Below, in pieces: positions 33,688 to 44,748 of a stretch of 64,000 nt of DNA; within the stretch, counting starts at the first letter, position 1; each line of letters opens with the position of its first letter. Position numbers and translations under genes: made by a program. The DNA is taken from the NCBI GenBank assembly GCA_029204225.1, contig CM055111.1, forward strand, positions 10,560,785 through 10,624,784, in the 5' to 3' direction. The notes beneath the pieces are model-generated. The model was given only the letters and a program-made list of their open reading frames with translations, was not told where the DNA came from and did not search any database. This DNA comes from Diphasiastrum complanatum. Lineage: Eukaryota > Streptophyta > Lycopodiopsida > Lycopodiales > Lycopodiaceae.

Positions 33688-34719
33688 ATGCTTTTCAGCT
33701 CTGACATTAACATGGGCCTCGCCCTTCACGCTTACGCCACCTGGGACGCGCTGAAGTTGCGTTTCCACTTCCTGTACCAGGGTACCACATACAAGGTACG
33801 GATTAACGTGGACTCAATGGTCACTATCGGCATTATGTCCGATGACCAGACAAAAGTCTTGATGAAACCTTTCATCACCCAGACTACACCAGAAATTCCG
33901 ATCCAAACTAACAACGGGTACTTGATAGAGGCTATCACGGAACCAGTCATTCAGGTGGCTACGCATCTGTTGAACAACTTTCTGGTTGTTCAACATTTTG
34001 CAAGGACAGAATCCAATCCATGCTGCTGAGTCAGATTGTGGAGTCTTTGCTAGGATTCCCTGGCCCCACGGTTGTGCCATATGACTGGCATACCTTCCTC
34101 ACAACCTGAGTGGCGCCAACAACTATTTGAACGGGACCCTACGGCCATCAGGGCCTATGTGACTAGTCCACAACAACTAAGGGTGAACGCACATTTTCTG
34201 CTATGCACAAGACGATCCAAATGTGTGAAATGCGGCACTCCTCTGGACAAGATCACCATCCAGAACTGTAATTGGCCGAAAATCCCTTCAGACCACGGTT
34301 GGGATACGGATGTAGACGTCCGAAGGGCTCTCACCCATTTCTCTAATAAGTATTTCAACTGTCGTGACCCAATAGTCCGCGCAACAGCCACTTACGCCCG
34401 GGAGTTAGAGTATCTAATGGGAATCGAAATGAAGTGGGATAATTTTCTCCCACCAATATTCTTTGATCCAAATAAGGTGTTATTTTTAGAGAAAGTGGAA
34501 GATCAGCTTTCAGTAGCTCGAGTTTACTATCGAGTCGTATTCCATGGCGATCCCTGGACGCACAGATTCCAAGCATGGGTCGACCAAAGCTGGCTAATAG
34601 GAGACCACAAGTCCCTTCACATGCCCAAGGACTTGAAGAAGATAGACCGAATAAGCTTTATGGAAGATGTCACTGGCTACCTGATCCACCAGAGGTGGGC
34701 CAAGAAGACTCTGTACTAA
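33688..34719 (+). pseudogene. unrecognised about 345-residue reading frame after gypsy pol
   Basis: Two open stretches share a frame (33688-34029 and 34072-34719). The gap between them is bridged in another frame by LLSQIVESLLGFPGP, so one insertion/deletion pair about 90 bp apart would explain the break. Base composition is visibly more balanced than in the flanks and shadow frames are closed. The N-terminal part looks beta-rich (KLRFHFLYQGTTYKVRINVD). A CVKCGTPL motif and an aromatic, charged C-terminus (LMGIEMKWDNFLPPIFFDP) follow. I see no signal peptide, membrane helix or known catalytic motif. Its place after integrase, before an LTR-like TGTTGGG...CCCAACA end at 34766, suits an extra retrotransposon ORF. 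A captured host or viral gene is also possible. Confidence 0.55.
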
Positions 34720-34765
34720 ACTGGCATAGTGCCGAGGGACCGGCACTACTTCAGGCCGTGGGTCC

Positions 34766-34785
34766 TGTTGGGGGTACTCCCAACA
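34766..34785 (+). other. perfect TGTTGGG/CCCAACA inverted repeat
   Basis: TGTTGGG and CCCAACA flank six bases. These are the usual terminal words of plant LTRs, or the start of an LTR followed by a short hairpin. It lies between the unrecognised frame and the copia integrase. Confidence 0.5.
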
Positions 34786-34825
34786 TATTGTAAATAAATA
34801 ATATCGGCTAATATAACCTTCATTA

Positions 34826-35470
34826 ATTATTATAGCAAGTTTGTCAGAGTGTATTTTATTCAGAATCAATCTGAAGCACTCGATAAATTCACAGATTATG
34901 TGAATTGGACTGAGAGATGCACAGACAGCAAGGTGAAGCATATCTAAACAGATTGAGATGGCGAATATATCTCGAATCGCTTCACTGACTTCTGCAATGA
35001 TCGTGGCATCATTCATAGAAGAACTGCAGCCTACACACCGCAGCATAATGGTTTTGCTGAACGAAAGAACAAGACCCTGATGGAAGCAGCCATATGCATG
35101 ATGGCATGCTCGAAGGCTCCAAGGGCACTGTGGGCTGAAGCAGTAGCTACAGCCGCATACATCCAAAATAGGACAAGTAAATCTGGTGTTCCTCACACGA
35201 CACCACATGAGCTATGGTGGGGTAGAAAACCCAACCTGTCTTACGTCAGAATATTTGGTTGTGTAGCATATGCACATATTTCTGATAAGCTTCGCAAGAA
35301 GCTTGATGAGAAAGCTGCAAGGATTTCTGATAGGTTATGACAATAATTTGTCATACTACAGAATCTACATGCCAGACACAAACACTGTGAAAACAGTGAG
35401 GGATGTCAAATTCGACGAGAGCAGGACAATGGCCAACGAAGACCCTGTTAGCTATGAAGTTCTGGAAAGA
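34826..35470 (+). pseudogene. copia integrase core, 5'-truncated
   Basis: INYYSKFVRVYF opens the visible part. After two stops near 34948-34960, GEYISNRFTDFCNDRGI and TPQHNGFAERKNKTLMEAA follow, with the third catalytic E in FAERKN. LWAEAVATAAYIQNR and LRIFGCVAY-like motifs come next. A frameshift occurs near 35337. Confidence 0.88.
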
Positions 35471-35491
35471 TAGTACTATGACCTGCCGCCA

Positions 35492-35776
35492 ATGTCAGAG
35501 GGAGCAGAGGACGAACACGAAAATGAAGATTTTCGAGTCGTCTCTCATTCGAACGATGAATCAGACGAAAAAAGATTCGAGAGACAACCTGCCACCATAG
35601 TTTCTGTAAACCAAGATGGTTCCGGACCGAGCAGAGCAGACAAGGGCAAAGGCATAGCTGTTTCAGGAGGATCTCCCAGAAGGTCGACAAGACCACGAAG
35701 AGCACCAACAAGATTTGTGCCAGGCAACTCAGCTTTCACATCAGAAGAATTTTGCGGGTTCAGTGGCGAACCATAG
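35492..35776 (+). pseudogene. copia integrase-RT linker
   Basis: Acidic and Ser-rich sequence ends in GGSPRRSTRPRRAPTRFVPG. This is the basic RRSxRxRxxPxRF motif normally found between integrase and RT in copia polyproteins. A stop follows at about 35774. Confidence 0.75.
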
Positions 35777-36910
35777 ACATTCGAGGAGGCGATTGAAGGT
35801 CCAAAAAAGGACAAATGGATCCAAGCCATGAACGAAGAGATGGAGTCCATGAGGAAGAACCAGGTATGGACGTTGGAGCCATTACCTCATAAGCGCAAGA
35901 CTGTCAAATGCAAATGGGTTTTCAAACTCAAATATGGACCAGACGCTAGTGTGACAAAATACAAGGCAAGACTGGTAGCAAAGGGTTTCTCTCAGAGATA
36001 CGGTATTGACTACTCTGAAACTTTCTCTCCTGTCGTCAAACATTCATCCCTACGTATGTTGTTTGCATATGCAACAGCTTATGACCTTAGGATCCACATT
36101 GTGGATGAGAAGACAGCCTTCTTGCATGGCGAATTAGACGAAGAGGTCTACATGGATCAACCCCCAGTATTTGTCTCGAATTCACTTCCTGACTATGTAT
36201 GCAAAATGCATAGAAGCATCTACGGTCTGAAGCAATCAGCCCGACAATGGTACAAGAAGAAGGATCAGGCCCTGAAATCATTGGGATTCAAGCCTCTGTT
36301 GGCTGACTCCAATGTGTATGTTAGAGTTACAGATGGGCAGATCATCATAGTGGCTGTATATGTGGACGACACTCTGATATTGTGCAGGAGTGAGCAGCTA
36401 ATTGCTGAAGTAAAGACAGACATCTCGAAGCATTTCAAGATAGTGGATTTGGGAGAAGCCAGGTGTTACCTAGGCTTACAAATTGAAAGGGACTATGAGG
36501 GAGGCAAGTTATACCTTCACCAGTCCAGATACACCCAGAAGATCCTAGAGGACTTTGGGATGCTGAACTGCAAAGGAGCGAACACTCCAATGCTCGCAGG
36601 GACGGTGCTAACAAATGACGACTGTCCAAAGACTGAGGAAGAAAGAGAACAGATGTATCTCACACCCTACAGGAGGTTGATAGGTTCACTGATGTACCTT
36701 GTAGACCACACATGCCCTGATATTGCTTATGCAGTATTCAGGATGAGCCAATTTTGCACGAATCCAGGCTCGACACATTGGAAGATTGTCAAACGAATTT
36801 TGCAATATCCTCAATTAACGAGGGATTATGGCTTGTTTTATTGTCGTGGTGCAGATCTCAAGATACTTTCCTACAACGATGCTAGCTGGGCATCTCTCAG
36901 GGAGGATTGA
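35777..36910 (+). pseudogene. copia reverse transcriptase, long intact frame
   Basis: An open frame of 360 codons (35828-36910) carries KCKWVFKLKYGPD, KARLVAKGFSQRYGIDYSET, DEKTAFLHGELDEEVYMDQP, SIYGLKQSARQWYK, VAVYVDDTLILC with the catalytic YVDD, and LGEARCYLGLQIERDYEGG. TPYRRLIGSLMYL and PDIAYAV follow. All RT motifs are intact here. The frame ends at a TGA (about 36908) inside RNase H. Confidence 0.93.
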
Positions 36911-37352
36911 AAAAGCATCTCAGGAGGATGCACCATCGCATAAGGAGCAACAGTTCTCTGGGTCAACAAGAAGCAGACCATTGTAGCCCAGTCATCCTAC
37001 GAAGCAGAGTACGTAGCAGCAGCAAACATGGCCAACAAAATAATTTGGCTAAGGCAGTTCCTGAATGAATTGGACGAAACAAGGAACAAGCCATTGGTCG
37101 TAGATGGACAACACCTCTGCGATACACCTGACGAAAGATCCTGTGTTCCACTCAAGAACGAAGCACATTGCGATCAAGTATCACTTGATCAGGGATCGGA
37201 TTGAAAGGAAGATGATGCAGACCACCTTTATAGGAACGAAAGATATGGTTGCTGACATCTTCACTAAAGCTCTGGACAAAGGGCTCTTTGAGAGGCAAAG
37301 GAGCAGTCTCGGGATCATAAAGCTACCATGCTTTGAGAGGGAACTGAAGTAA
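36911..37352 (+). pseudogene. copia RNase H C-terminal part
   Basis: After the stop, the same pol continues with VLWVNKKQTIVAQSSYEAEY and NKIIWLRQFLNEL. A frameshift follows, then MDNTSAIHLTKDPVFHSRTK, HIAIKYHLIRD and DIFTKALDKGLFERQRSSLG, ending in a stop at 37352. These are standard copia RNase H and tail motifs. Confidence 0.9.
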
Positions 37353-37441
37353 GAAAGTGTTTCTGATTACGAATCCTTGCTAGCTTTTAGCCCTTCACCT
37401 GACAAAGATGTTTGCGAACTCGAACATCTGGTAAACAAAAC

Positions 37442-37453
37442 CAAAGGTGGAAA
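37442..37453 (+). other. copia polypurine tract
   Basis: CAAAGGTGGAAA directly before TG closely follows the copia AAGGTGGAGATTG pattern, 90 bp after the pol stop. Confidence 0.6.
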
Positions 37454-38199
37454 TGAAACTCGTTCTGTCCTCACGCTCCAAGGAGTACCACCAGAGATCA
37501 TGCAAGTATCCAAAAGTACAGAGATCTGACTTGATGGCATGACGTCAACAGATACTTCCTAGGTCGTGGCTAATCTGCCACTCTTGTAATTCCCTGATTA
37601 GTTGTAGATGTATAATCACTCTAATCTTAGGTTTACATAGAGAGACCGTACTTACTGGACAATACTTGACATATGTCAGAACATGATACATAGAGTGTGA
37701 TAAGAGAAGAGACACTGAAGAAGTCTGATGCTAGTAAGCAATCAAAATGAACATAGACAGAAGCTCCGCCTACGTGCGAGAAGATAATTCTGTCTAGGAT
37801 CAGAAGATCCAATTGTCCGCTAGTGAAGCGAGACTACTACTCGTGAGAGACCGTGCTTCTCTCATGCCAATGCACTACGTGGATTCGCATGCAGTGCCCT
37901 GAGAAATCAGAGAAAATAAATATAGATTATTTTCTAGTTGTGTCTGATCTTGGATGTCGAATGCTTATGCTGTTTATTTTATATGTCTGAGTTTTCTTGT
38001 TCCCTTTGAATTCCACACCTTGGTTGAAATTAGGTCGAATGCTGTATTAATTTTATGAACATAGATTAGTAGTAACTGACTACTCTCTGGAGGATTGTAG
38101 GAGTGTTTCAGTTGGCAGTGCCCAGTGAACGCATTTGAACTCCATCCGAATCTTGAAAGAGAGTCGCGACTGTTTCGTGAATTTTCTCCCCTAGATTCA
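37454..38199 (+). repeat. probable copia LTR
   Basis: It is bounded by the polypurine tract on the left and, on the right, by ATTCA-TTAG followed by a primer-binding site. That gives about 746 bp starting TG and ending CA. An AAATAAATATAG TATA-like box lies at about 37915. Confidence 0.6.
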
Positions 38200-38203
38200 T
38201 TAG

Positions 38204-38215
38204 TGGTATCAAAGC
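38204..38215 (+). other. primer-binding site, initiator tRNA-Met type
   Basis: TGGTATCAAAGC, four bases after the LTR end, is one mismatch from TGGTATCAGAGC. Its position downstream of a 3' LTR means a new internal region starts here. Confidence 0.7.
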
Positions 38216-38329
38216 ATCTCACGATTCTCATCCACTACGCGAGATCTTCGACCCTACAAGAAAATGCAAATTCCAGCTAGAACTCTGGTGACAAACTGAT
38301 AAAAGTCTTGAACGATTCCCAAAACTTTC

Positions 38330-38690
38330 GCGAAACTCAAATTATTTCTGTTTGAGAATAATTCGTATTAGATCAATCAGGCTCTGTAACACAACAAAAC
38401 GAAATGAGACGAAATCTGGACGAAAACAAAACGAAACAAAGCGAAGCGAAACTTCAACAAGCTCTGACATTGATTCATGCTGAAAGCATAGAAATCGCGA
38501 AATGAAGCGAAACTAGATGAAAGAGAAGAATTCACGAAAGAGATCAATCAGGCCCTGTAACGAGACGAGACAAGACGAAATGAAACGAAACTTAAGTGAG
38601 CTCTGAAATTGATTTACGCTTAAAGACAAGTGATCGCGAAGCAAAATGAGACGAATCACGAAGTGAAAGCATTTGCAAATAGAATCAGTT
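38330..38690 (+). repeat. GAAACGAAA-rich leader with two-fold about 170-bp repeat
   Basis: GATCAATCAGGCTCTGTAAC (about 38372) returns as GATCAATCAGGCCCTGTAAC (about 38543). Each is followed by runs of ACGAAA/GACGA words and an ATTGATT-ACGCT-like segment. Part of the unit is also at 26820-26908. Confidence 0.75.
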
Positions 38691-38769
38691 TGTCAGAAAT
38701 TCAAATATGATTGCTGGTCACTGCCGACTATATCATTCCTACAATCCTTCAGAGTGTAGACAGACATTG

Positions 38770-39310
38770 CTGATCTTCAAACTCAAAGTATATAGATCCA
38801 CTAGCAACTACAAAGCTTAGATTGGTAGCAAAAAGGTTCACATAGAAATAAGGTATTGACTATGAGAAAAACTTCTCATACTGGTCAATATATAAAAACT
38901 TCGATCTTTATATTAGGTTTTGTTGTCAAACATTATATGAAAGACATGTAGAATTCATTTGTTATAACAAGAAAAGTGGTGATCATGCTATCTTCTCGTT
39001 TTTTATGTTGATGGTTGCATTAGTACTAGCAATAATGAGGATCTTGGAAAATAAGTAAAAGCTATCTCAAGAATTTGAAATAAACCCATTGGCTATTTGC
39101 AATGTTGTTTGGGATGGAGATATGCTAAAGTAGAAATAAGACTTTTGTTTCTAAAACTAAGTATATGATGGACATCTTGAAAAAAATCTACATGAACAAT
39201 TTCAATTTTAGCTACTCCATTTGTTCCAACTCAACCCAATGGGGTTGGCTTAAGCAAAAACATGTTAGAGCTTAACAAGGGCCAATGGTGGAGATACAAG
39301 TGCCAATGTG
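38770..39310 (+). pseudogene. decayed copia RT of a different lineage
   Basis: Across frames one can read YKA, then GSKKVH, GIDYEK followed by FS, and later DILKKIYMNNFNF and ATPFVPTQPNGVGLSKN. These match the KARLVAKGxxQxxGIDYxxTF and ILKxFxMxxxxPxxTP regions of copia RT. Decay is heavy, and the family differs from the copia at 35.8 kb. Confidence 0.55.
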
Positions 39311-42130
39311 TATTGCAACTTGAAGATACTATATGTTTTTAACTTAAATCTTATTTTGGGTAGTAGAAGCAATTATAAACAAATGCAAGCCTAAGTTAGA
39401 CTTTTAGAGCTCGAGCTACACCTAATTAGAAATTTTTTTACTTAATGTCTCTTTTCAGGCAATTCTCTAATATCAGTAGTAGCTAGCTAGGAGTTCAATT
39501 ATGCAAAAAAGCATTTCTATTATTTGGAAAGAGTAGAACTTGAGTATAGAGAGAATATACATAAATAGCCTAGCGATTTGGTAGTACTTTGTGAGCAGGT
39601 AGCTATTGTACTGATCATTCAACTTGAGATAATTGTAAAAAAAAACCTTTTGAGTGCTTTTGGGCTTACATTTCGAGTTTGAACATGCTATATGCTTCAG
39701 TCCATTTTTCCTTGGCATGATTGGTTGTGTAGGTAGTATGATCTCTTTGCTCATGTTGTGTAGAATGACTAGATCTACAAAGCTTCCTTAAATTCTCTGG
39801 CATATCTTTCCTTAGGGTACCATTCAAAGATCGTAAATTTCAAGCCGTACACTAGACAAGTAACATTATTATGACAAGAATGCATGATTGTATTGAAAGA
39901 GAGTTCTCATTCTACAAGTTGAATATGTAGTGGATTATTTGGATGCAACAAAACCACCGACTTTTTCCCTCAAGTTTTAAGTGCTTGGATAAATCTCCCA
40001 TGCCATGTGGCTCTATCATTATCACAAGAACATGATATAGCTCTATCATTGTCATATGAATATCATGCTTCACCTCTTTTCTACACACTGAGTGAATCTT
40101 TTATGGGTGCAAACCTCCTATTGACAACTAAGGTATTTATTTTGGTTTACCTTGGCTTGGACGTGTCTCTAAGGTCAACGACTATTTTGAAGTAATTAGT
40201 TTAAAATTTTATTTTAAGCAGGTTCTTTTCCAAAATGTTAACAATTGTTTTCTTATGTAGGATATTTTTTCTGAGCATATACAAAACATGTTGAAAATTT
40301 TATAGGTCTTTTGGGGGCAAATGATTGTAGAGGAACTTTTGCTTGTAGAGGCCTTTTTGCTATGAAGCATGCATAATACATGTGTTAATCAAAGTAAAAG
40401 AAACAACCACTAGGTTCACATGCTCGATAGAGCATTGGGTGACGATCATTCTGGGTTTGTGGATCCATGCCACTAGCTTAGGGCAACATTCATGTTCCCC
40501 AAAAAGGGTTACTTAGCACTTTTTGTTTTATGATATTGAGAATCCATTGATGCAAATAAAATGACTTATGAACTCCTACCAATGTTTTGATTTTTGTATG
40601 TATGAGTTTAAGCTATAATATGTGGAGTCCAAAAAAAAATTATATTAGTGAACTTTTGAAAATTTGGTCATTCTTAATTTGAATTTGAATAAAGCTATAA
40701 TCAATGTTATGTTAGTTTAGTTGTTAGCTTTTGGATATAGTACTTTATTGGCAAGATATAATTGTTTTCTCTTGGTATGTCCTCATTTGTCCTCACCAAA
40801 AGGTTCTTACCTCTTTAAGGAAGTTTTCACCAACTCACTATGATTTGAGGAAGAGAGACCCCACATTAGAAAGCTTCCAACCTACAAGATTCATGACTTG
40901 AAGTAGGTGGAAGGCCTTGGTTGGAACACCTTCTACCCTCGAAGGACAATTGCCCACAAGCAATGGCCCAAGCAAGGTGGAAGGACTAAAGCCCTTAGGC
41001 CTTCCATGGGATTTGGCTTTCTATGTTTTCTTAATCGGGTTGAGATTATCGCAGGGCAAGACCGTGCAAGAATTTTGGTAGAAGATGTGATACTTTTTCA
41101 TTCAGAGGCAAGCTTATGGTTTTGAAAGTAGCACTCAGAAAATGGGGCACTTGCCATTAAGGATCCTAAAACTTTATGAGAATGCAAGATTTGGAGGTGA
41201 TTTCAAAGAAGGTTTATAGAGCACTCTGGCGCCGCGGTCCCTTGCTATCAAGGAGGGGCACAAAAAGTGCAACCAAAACATAAGAAAACTACAAAAACGT
41301 CCCTCTCTTTGGACCACCACAAGTCAAGCCCTAAGCTGGCATGGCCAAGGCCCAATAGCACGGATATCCCAAGGGCCTTTCACCACGTCATGATGACGAG
41401 ATAAATAGGCAAATAAACAACCAAGAAAGTAAGAAAAGGCATTTTCAAACTATATATATTTTAGACATAAAGCTGAGAGACAAATTAAAATTGATTAATT
41501 AATTAATATATATAAATTATAATATCTCCTACAGTCGCTGTACCAGCAGAAAATAAAGCCACAGAGGATACGCGTCAGCGATGGGCCAATCAAATGCAGC
41601 CACGAGGCAGTCAGAATCGTCGCAATCGTGGCCGTCAGGAGACCAACGAAAAGATGCCGCGTGGCATGTCCTTGTCGGGAGAATCGTGGAGCAAGGTTCA
41701 CGGTGACACAGCCCGTTCTTGCCGCCTTTCATCCTGCCATCCACGTCAGCGCTGAAGGCCGCTGTCTCCCGTCCCACGGCCTTACTTTTTGACAGGCATA
41801 TGAAGGGCTCCATTATTTCGTAAGATGCAACTTGCCTTCCTTTTTATCTTCTGGGGACCGTAGTGTAGGCCCCCTGCACCCCCCAACAATATTTACACAT
41901 TATATTAAGCACGGGTGTGGCTGTGGGTGTGGCCACAAATTGCAATGGAGACATGGGGTTCTTCTTATCTCTTTATGAGGATGAAAGTTATCACTTCTTT
42001 TGAGGGTCTTACGCCCCCGTGATGTTGAACGGGCCAATGGCGGCAAATTAAGGCCTGTTCACCTCACATTTGCGAAAAGGTCGTCAGAAAATGTCCTTCT
42101 ATGATGCGATTTTTTTTTTAAATTTTGAGA
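39311..42130. other. intergenic, nothing recognised
   Basis: Mostly AT-rich. A GC-richer patch at 41530-41800 holds CCAAT, CACGTCAGC and GCGTGGCATG words, but neither strand gives a convincing protein. Confidence 0.45.
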
Positions 42131-42356
42131 AGCCGTCCATTTTTTACGCATCCAGAAGTTTCATATGTCCCTGTGCTCTCAATATACAAGCCACTTCTAG
42201 CGAGTGGATTAGTCGGATTTAGTTGCCATTAGATTCTCATAAACCATCCATTTTTTGCGCTTCCAGAAGGTTCATACGTCCCCATGCTCTCGATATACAT
42301 CTTACTTCTAGCGCAGATTAGTTGGATTTTGTTGCCATGAGATCCTCATAAACCAT
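42131..42356. repeat. 111-bp imperfect tandem duplication
   Basis: TCCATTTTTTACGCATCCAG...CTCATAAACCA repeats as TCCATTTTTTGCGCTTCCAG...CTCATAAACCA with about 110-bp spacing and scattered substitutions. Confidence 0.85.
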
Positions 42357-42829
42357 CTTATTACAATGAGATTCCTTTAGACATCATCTCCAAAGAGCCC
42401 AATGTAGGAAAATATTGCCTACATTTTTATGGAGCGTGTGTTACGAGAAACCCATTTCGAGAGGGAGGACTAGAGCTACCAATAGTTTTGGATTTGAGTT
42501 TTGGGGGCATGGGAACCTGCCCTTAGGACAAATCTGCTCGTGTTGTGAACTTTTGGGGCATTGGGGACTTGGTGTTAAGACAAATTTGGCATGGAGGTTT
42601 TTGTTCAAAGTTTTCACCGACATTAAGACATGTCTAAATAACAACCAAACAATAAATAACTCATATCTCCTGATGGAAAAGGGGACAAAGAATGACCATT
42701 GAGATCATATAGGCCCAACAATTGGACTTTGCTTATCACTCACGAGCACTAATTGCCATGTAAGAAAATAAGTGCGAGGAATGTCTCTTGGGCCTTAAAA
42801 ACACTTTTTTCTTCTTGGCAACTTCTTAA

Positions 42830-43020
42830 AGCATCTTTGGATTCAAGATGGAAAAGTTATTATCACCACCTTTCTAATCAAAAATTATATGAAAGCAAAT
42901 CCTGAGCATGACCTAATTTTATATGAAGCATCTTTGGATTCAAGATGGAAAAGTTATTATCAACACCTTTCTAATCAGAAATTATATGAAAGCAAATTCT
43001 GAGCATGACCTAATTTTATT
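42830..43020. repeat. 97-bp tandem duplication
   Basis: AGCATCTTTGGATTCAAGAT at 42830 recurs at 42927. The two units differ at only a few positions and end CATGACCTAATTTTAT. Confidence 0.92.
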
Positions 43021-43118
43021 CTTTTGCCTTTGTTTGAAAAGTATGGAGGGTTTTGAAGGGCATGGTACTTGCAAAAAGCTTGGCCTATAGGTGCCTTTCA
43101 CTTCTGCCTTAACCCAAC

Positions 43119-43131
43119 ACCCTATAAATAT
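43119..43131 (+). promoter_or_regulatory. TATA box of the 44.2-kb gene
   Basis: CCCTATAAATATA is a strong plant TATA element. It is followed by a C/T-rich stretch suited to a transcription start near 43150-43160. The next good coding frame begins 1 kb downstream, so a leader intron is implied. Confidence 0.5.
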
Positions 43132-44163
43132 ATGTGCCATTCCCTGGTGCTCCTATTATCCTTACCCATTTCTGCTGTTGTCTTGGCTAAAAGTCTAGCT
43201 CATCAACTTTTTCTTCTCTTCCTTGCCTTTCCTTGCTTGACTATAAGTGGTGCCCCGAATGGGGTTTTTCATGGATTGGAAAGTTGAGTGAGCAAGAGCT
43301 AGTTTTGGGCAATGCTTTGAAGTTTCAAGTGGATAGGTTGGTGGAGCTCGGAAGTTATTCAGGGGGATTTCATCACTCAGTGGTTTGTGTAAGACAATTG
43401 AAGCTGGACAAGATCAGCTCATCTTTTTCAGTTGATTAGTAGCAACAGGTTTCCAGGTTGAGTGGCATGAAGGGCACTGCACCTACCTCCTAGAAAGAGT
43501 AGGGGTTTGTACCTATACACAAATTTTGACTTGTTGCATCCACTTTGCTTGATCAAAATGCAGCTAGGACCTGAATAGTTGTACTTTATGCATGTCTTCA
43601 ACTCCTTTCAGTGCTTGCACCCAAAATGCAAGGTAATTTGGGTACTGGGAGATGCTGGCCAGTGGTACAGATAGATTGACTTCTGCCAGAAAACTTTTGT
43701 GTTTTTCTCAAATTTGTAGCTCGGTTTTTATGTCAAGTTGAATGAGAAGCTGTTCAAAGTTGGTTGTGATCCAGCACTATTTTGCAATTTTGCCTGTATG
43801 GTTTTGGCTTGAACTTGTTAACCTTCAATTTGTGGATTCATTAGGTGTCAGTTTCAGTATAACTTCATGCACAAAGAAAAGAAGAGGGCATTCAGATTCT
43901 AGCTTAATAGCTGCTGTGGTGATCGCTAGAATCTTCATGCTTGATTAGCACTGGAGTCTCCTTCTGCTTAGAGTACTACAATACGAAGATTTGCCCTGAT
44001 CATGTTTGCAGCTTTGTAGGCAGTCTTGTGTGGAAGGCCGCTCTCAGCCTTTGAGCAAATCATCAAAAGGTGCTTGACTTCTTTCAATAGCTCAAATTGG
44101 TGAAATTGGGATTGACAGCAAGCCCAGTGCTCAATCTGAGATTGATTTCTGAAAACAAGAAGA

Positions 44164-44748
44164 ATGGCATCAAATCCTCACTTCTTTAAAGAGGATGAAT
44201 CCGCCTTCAGCTTTGAGCAGGCAGACGAGAAATATGGCGAAGACGTGAGCGAGCAAGAGATGTTCGAGAACTATGGGAGCGAGAAAGGCCCAGCCTTGTT
44301 TGAGGATTTCCGATCTTACTTAGCTCGAGAGGGAGGCATCGACTATAACTGGATCTCCGATCTGCTGCTGGACTCCTCCGCTCCAGCAAGCGACGAGGAC
44401 TTCGTAGCCTACTTCGCTCGCTCCAGCGGTATCATCGACACCCACACCATCAGCGAACTCAGGCGGATGCTCAAGAGCGAGACCGATATCCCTTGCAGCA
44501 ATTCAGATCCTCCCAGCTATACAGTTGAACTACCCCAGGAGGAAGAAGAAGAAGAGACGCTGATTCCTGAAAAGTGTGATGAGGATAAGGATATCAGCCC
44601 GTTTCTGCAATATAGGAATTATGCGCTTCTTAACTCCGATGTAGATCAACCCACCTTGGGTTTGCTGCAGCAACCAGATCCTTATAGCTTGGATGAGATG
44701 AGATCCAGGGAGTGGCAAGGGTTGAACGTCGGCTACAGGATGAATTGA
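44164..44748 (+). CDS. acidic protein of unknown function with internal two-fold repeat
   Basis: The 194-codon frame has an ATG in a good plant context (AAGAATGGC). Codon use and base composition are clearly unlike the AT-rich flanks, which argues for a real gene. Residues about 45-72 and 77-105 align as a repeat: EDFRSYLAREGGIDYNWISD against EDFVAYFARSSGIIDTHTIS. The shared pattern is EDFxxYxARxxGIxxxxIS-L. Then come a Glu run (about residues 127-133) and a C-terminal part with SPFLQYRNYALL. There is no signal peptide, membrane helix or recognised domain. Extra exons up- or downstream cannot be excluded. The TATA box at 43.12 kb is its likely promoter. Confidence 0.6.
   Translation: MASNPHFFKEDESAFSFEQADEKYGEDVSEQEMFENYGSEKGPALFEDFRSYLAREGGIDYNWISDLLLDSSAPASDEDFVAYFARSSGIIDTHTISELRRMLKSETDIPCSNSDPPSYTVELPQEEEEEETLIPEKCDEDKDISPFLQYRNYALLNSDVDQPTLGLLQQPDPYSLDEMRSREWQGLNVGYRMN

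Larger units (their letters stand above)
34826..38199 (+). mobile_element. Ty1/copia retrotransposon, 3' part (IN-RT-RH-PPT-LTR)
   Basis: The order integrase, RT, RNase H defines copia. Gag, protease and the start of integrase are missing, cut at about 34790-34826 next to the unrecognised frame. Pol is followed by a copia-type polypurine tract and a probable 0.75-kb LTR. The inverted RT piece at 26.9-27.7 kb is the same family. Confidence 0.88.

Noticed and set aside
41529-41813. 95-codon frame on the minus strand in a GC-rich patch
   Set aside because: No recognisable domain. Open frames are expected by chance in a GC-rich patch, and the other strand is partly open too.
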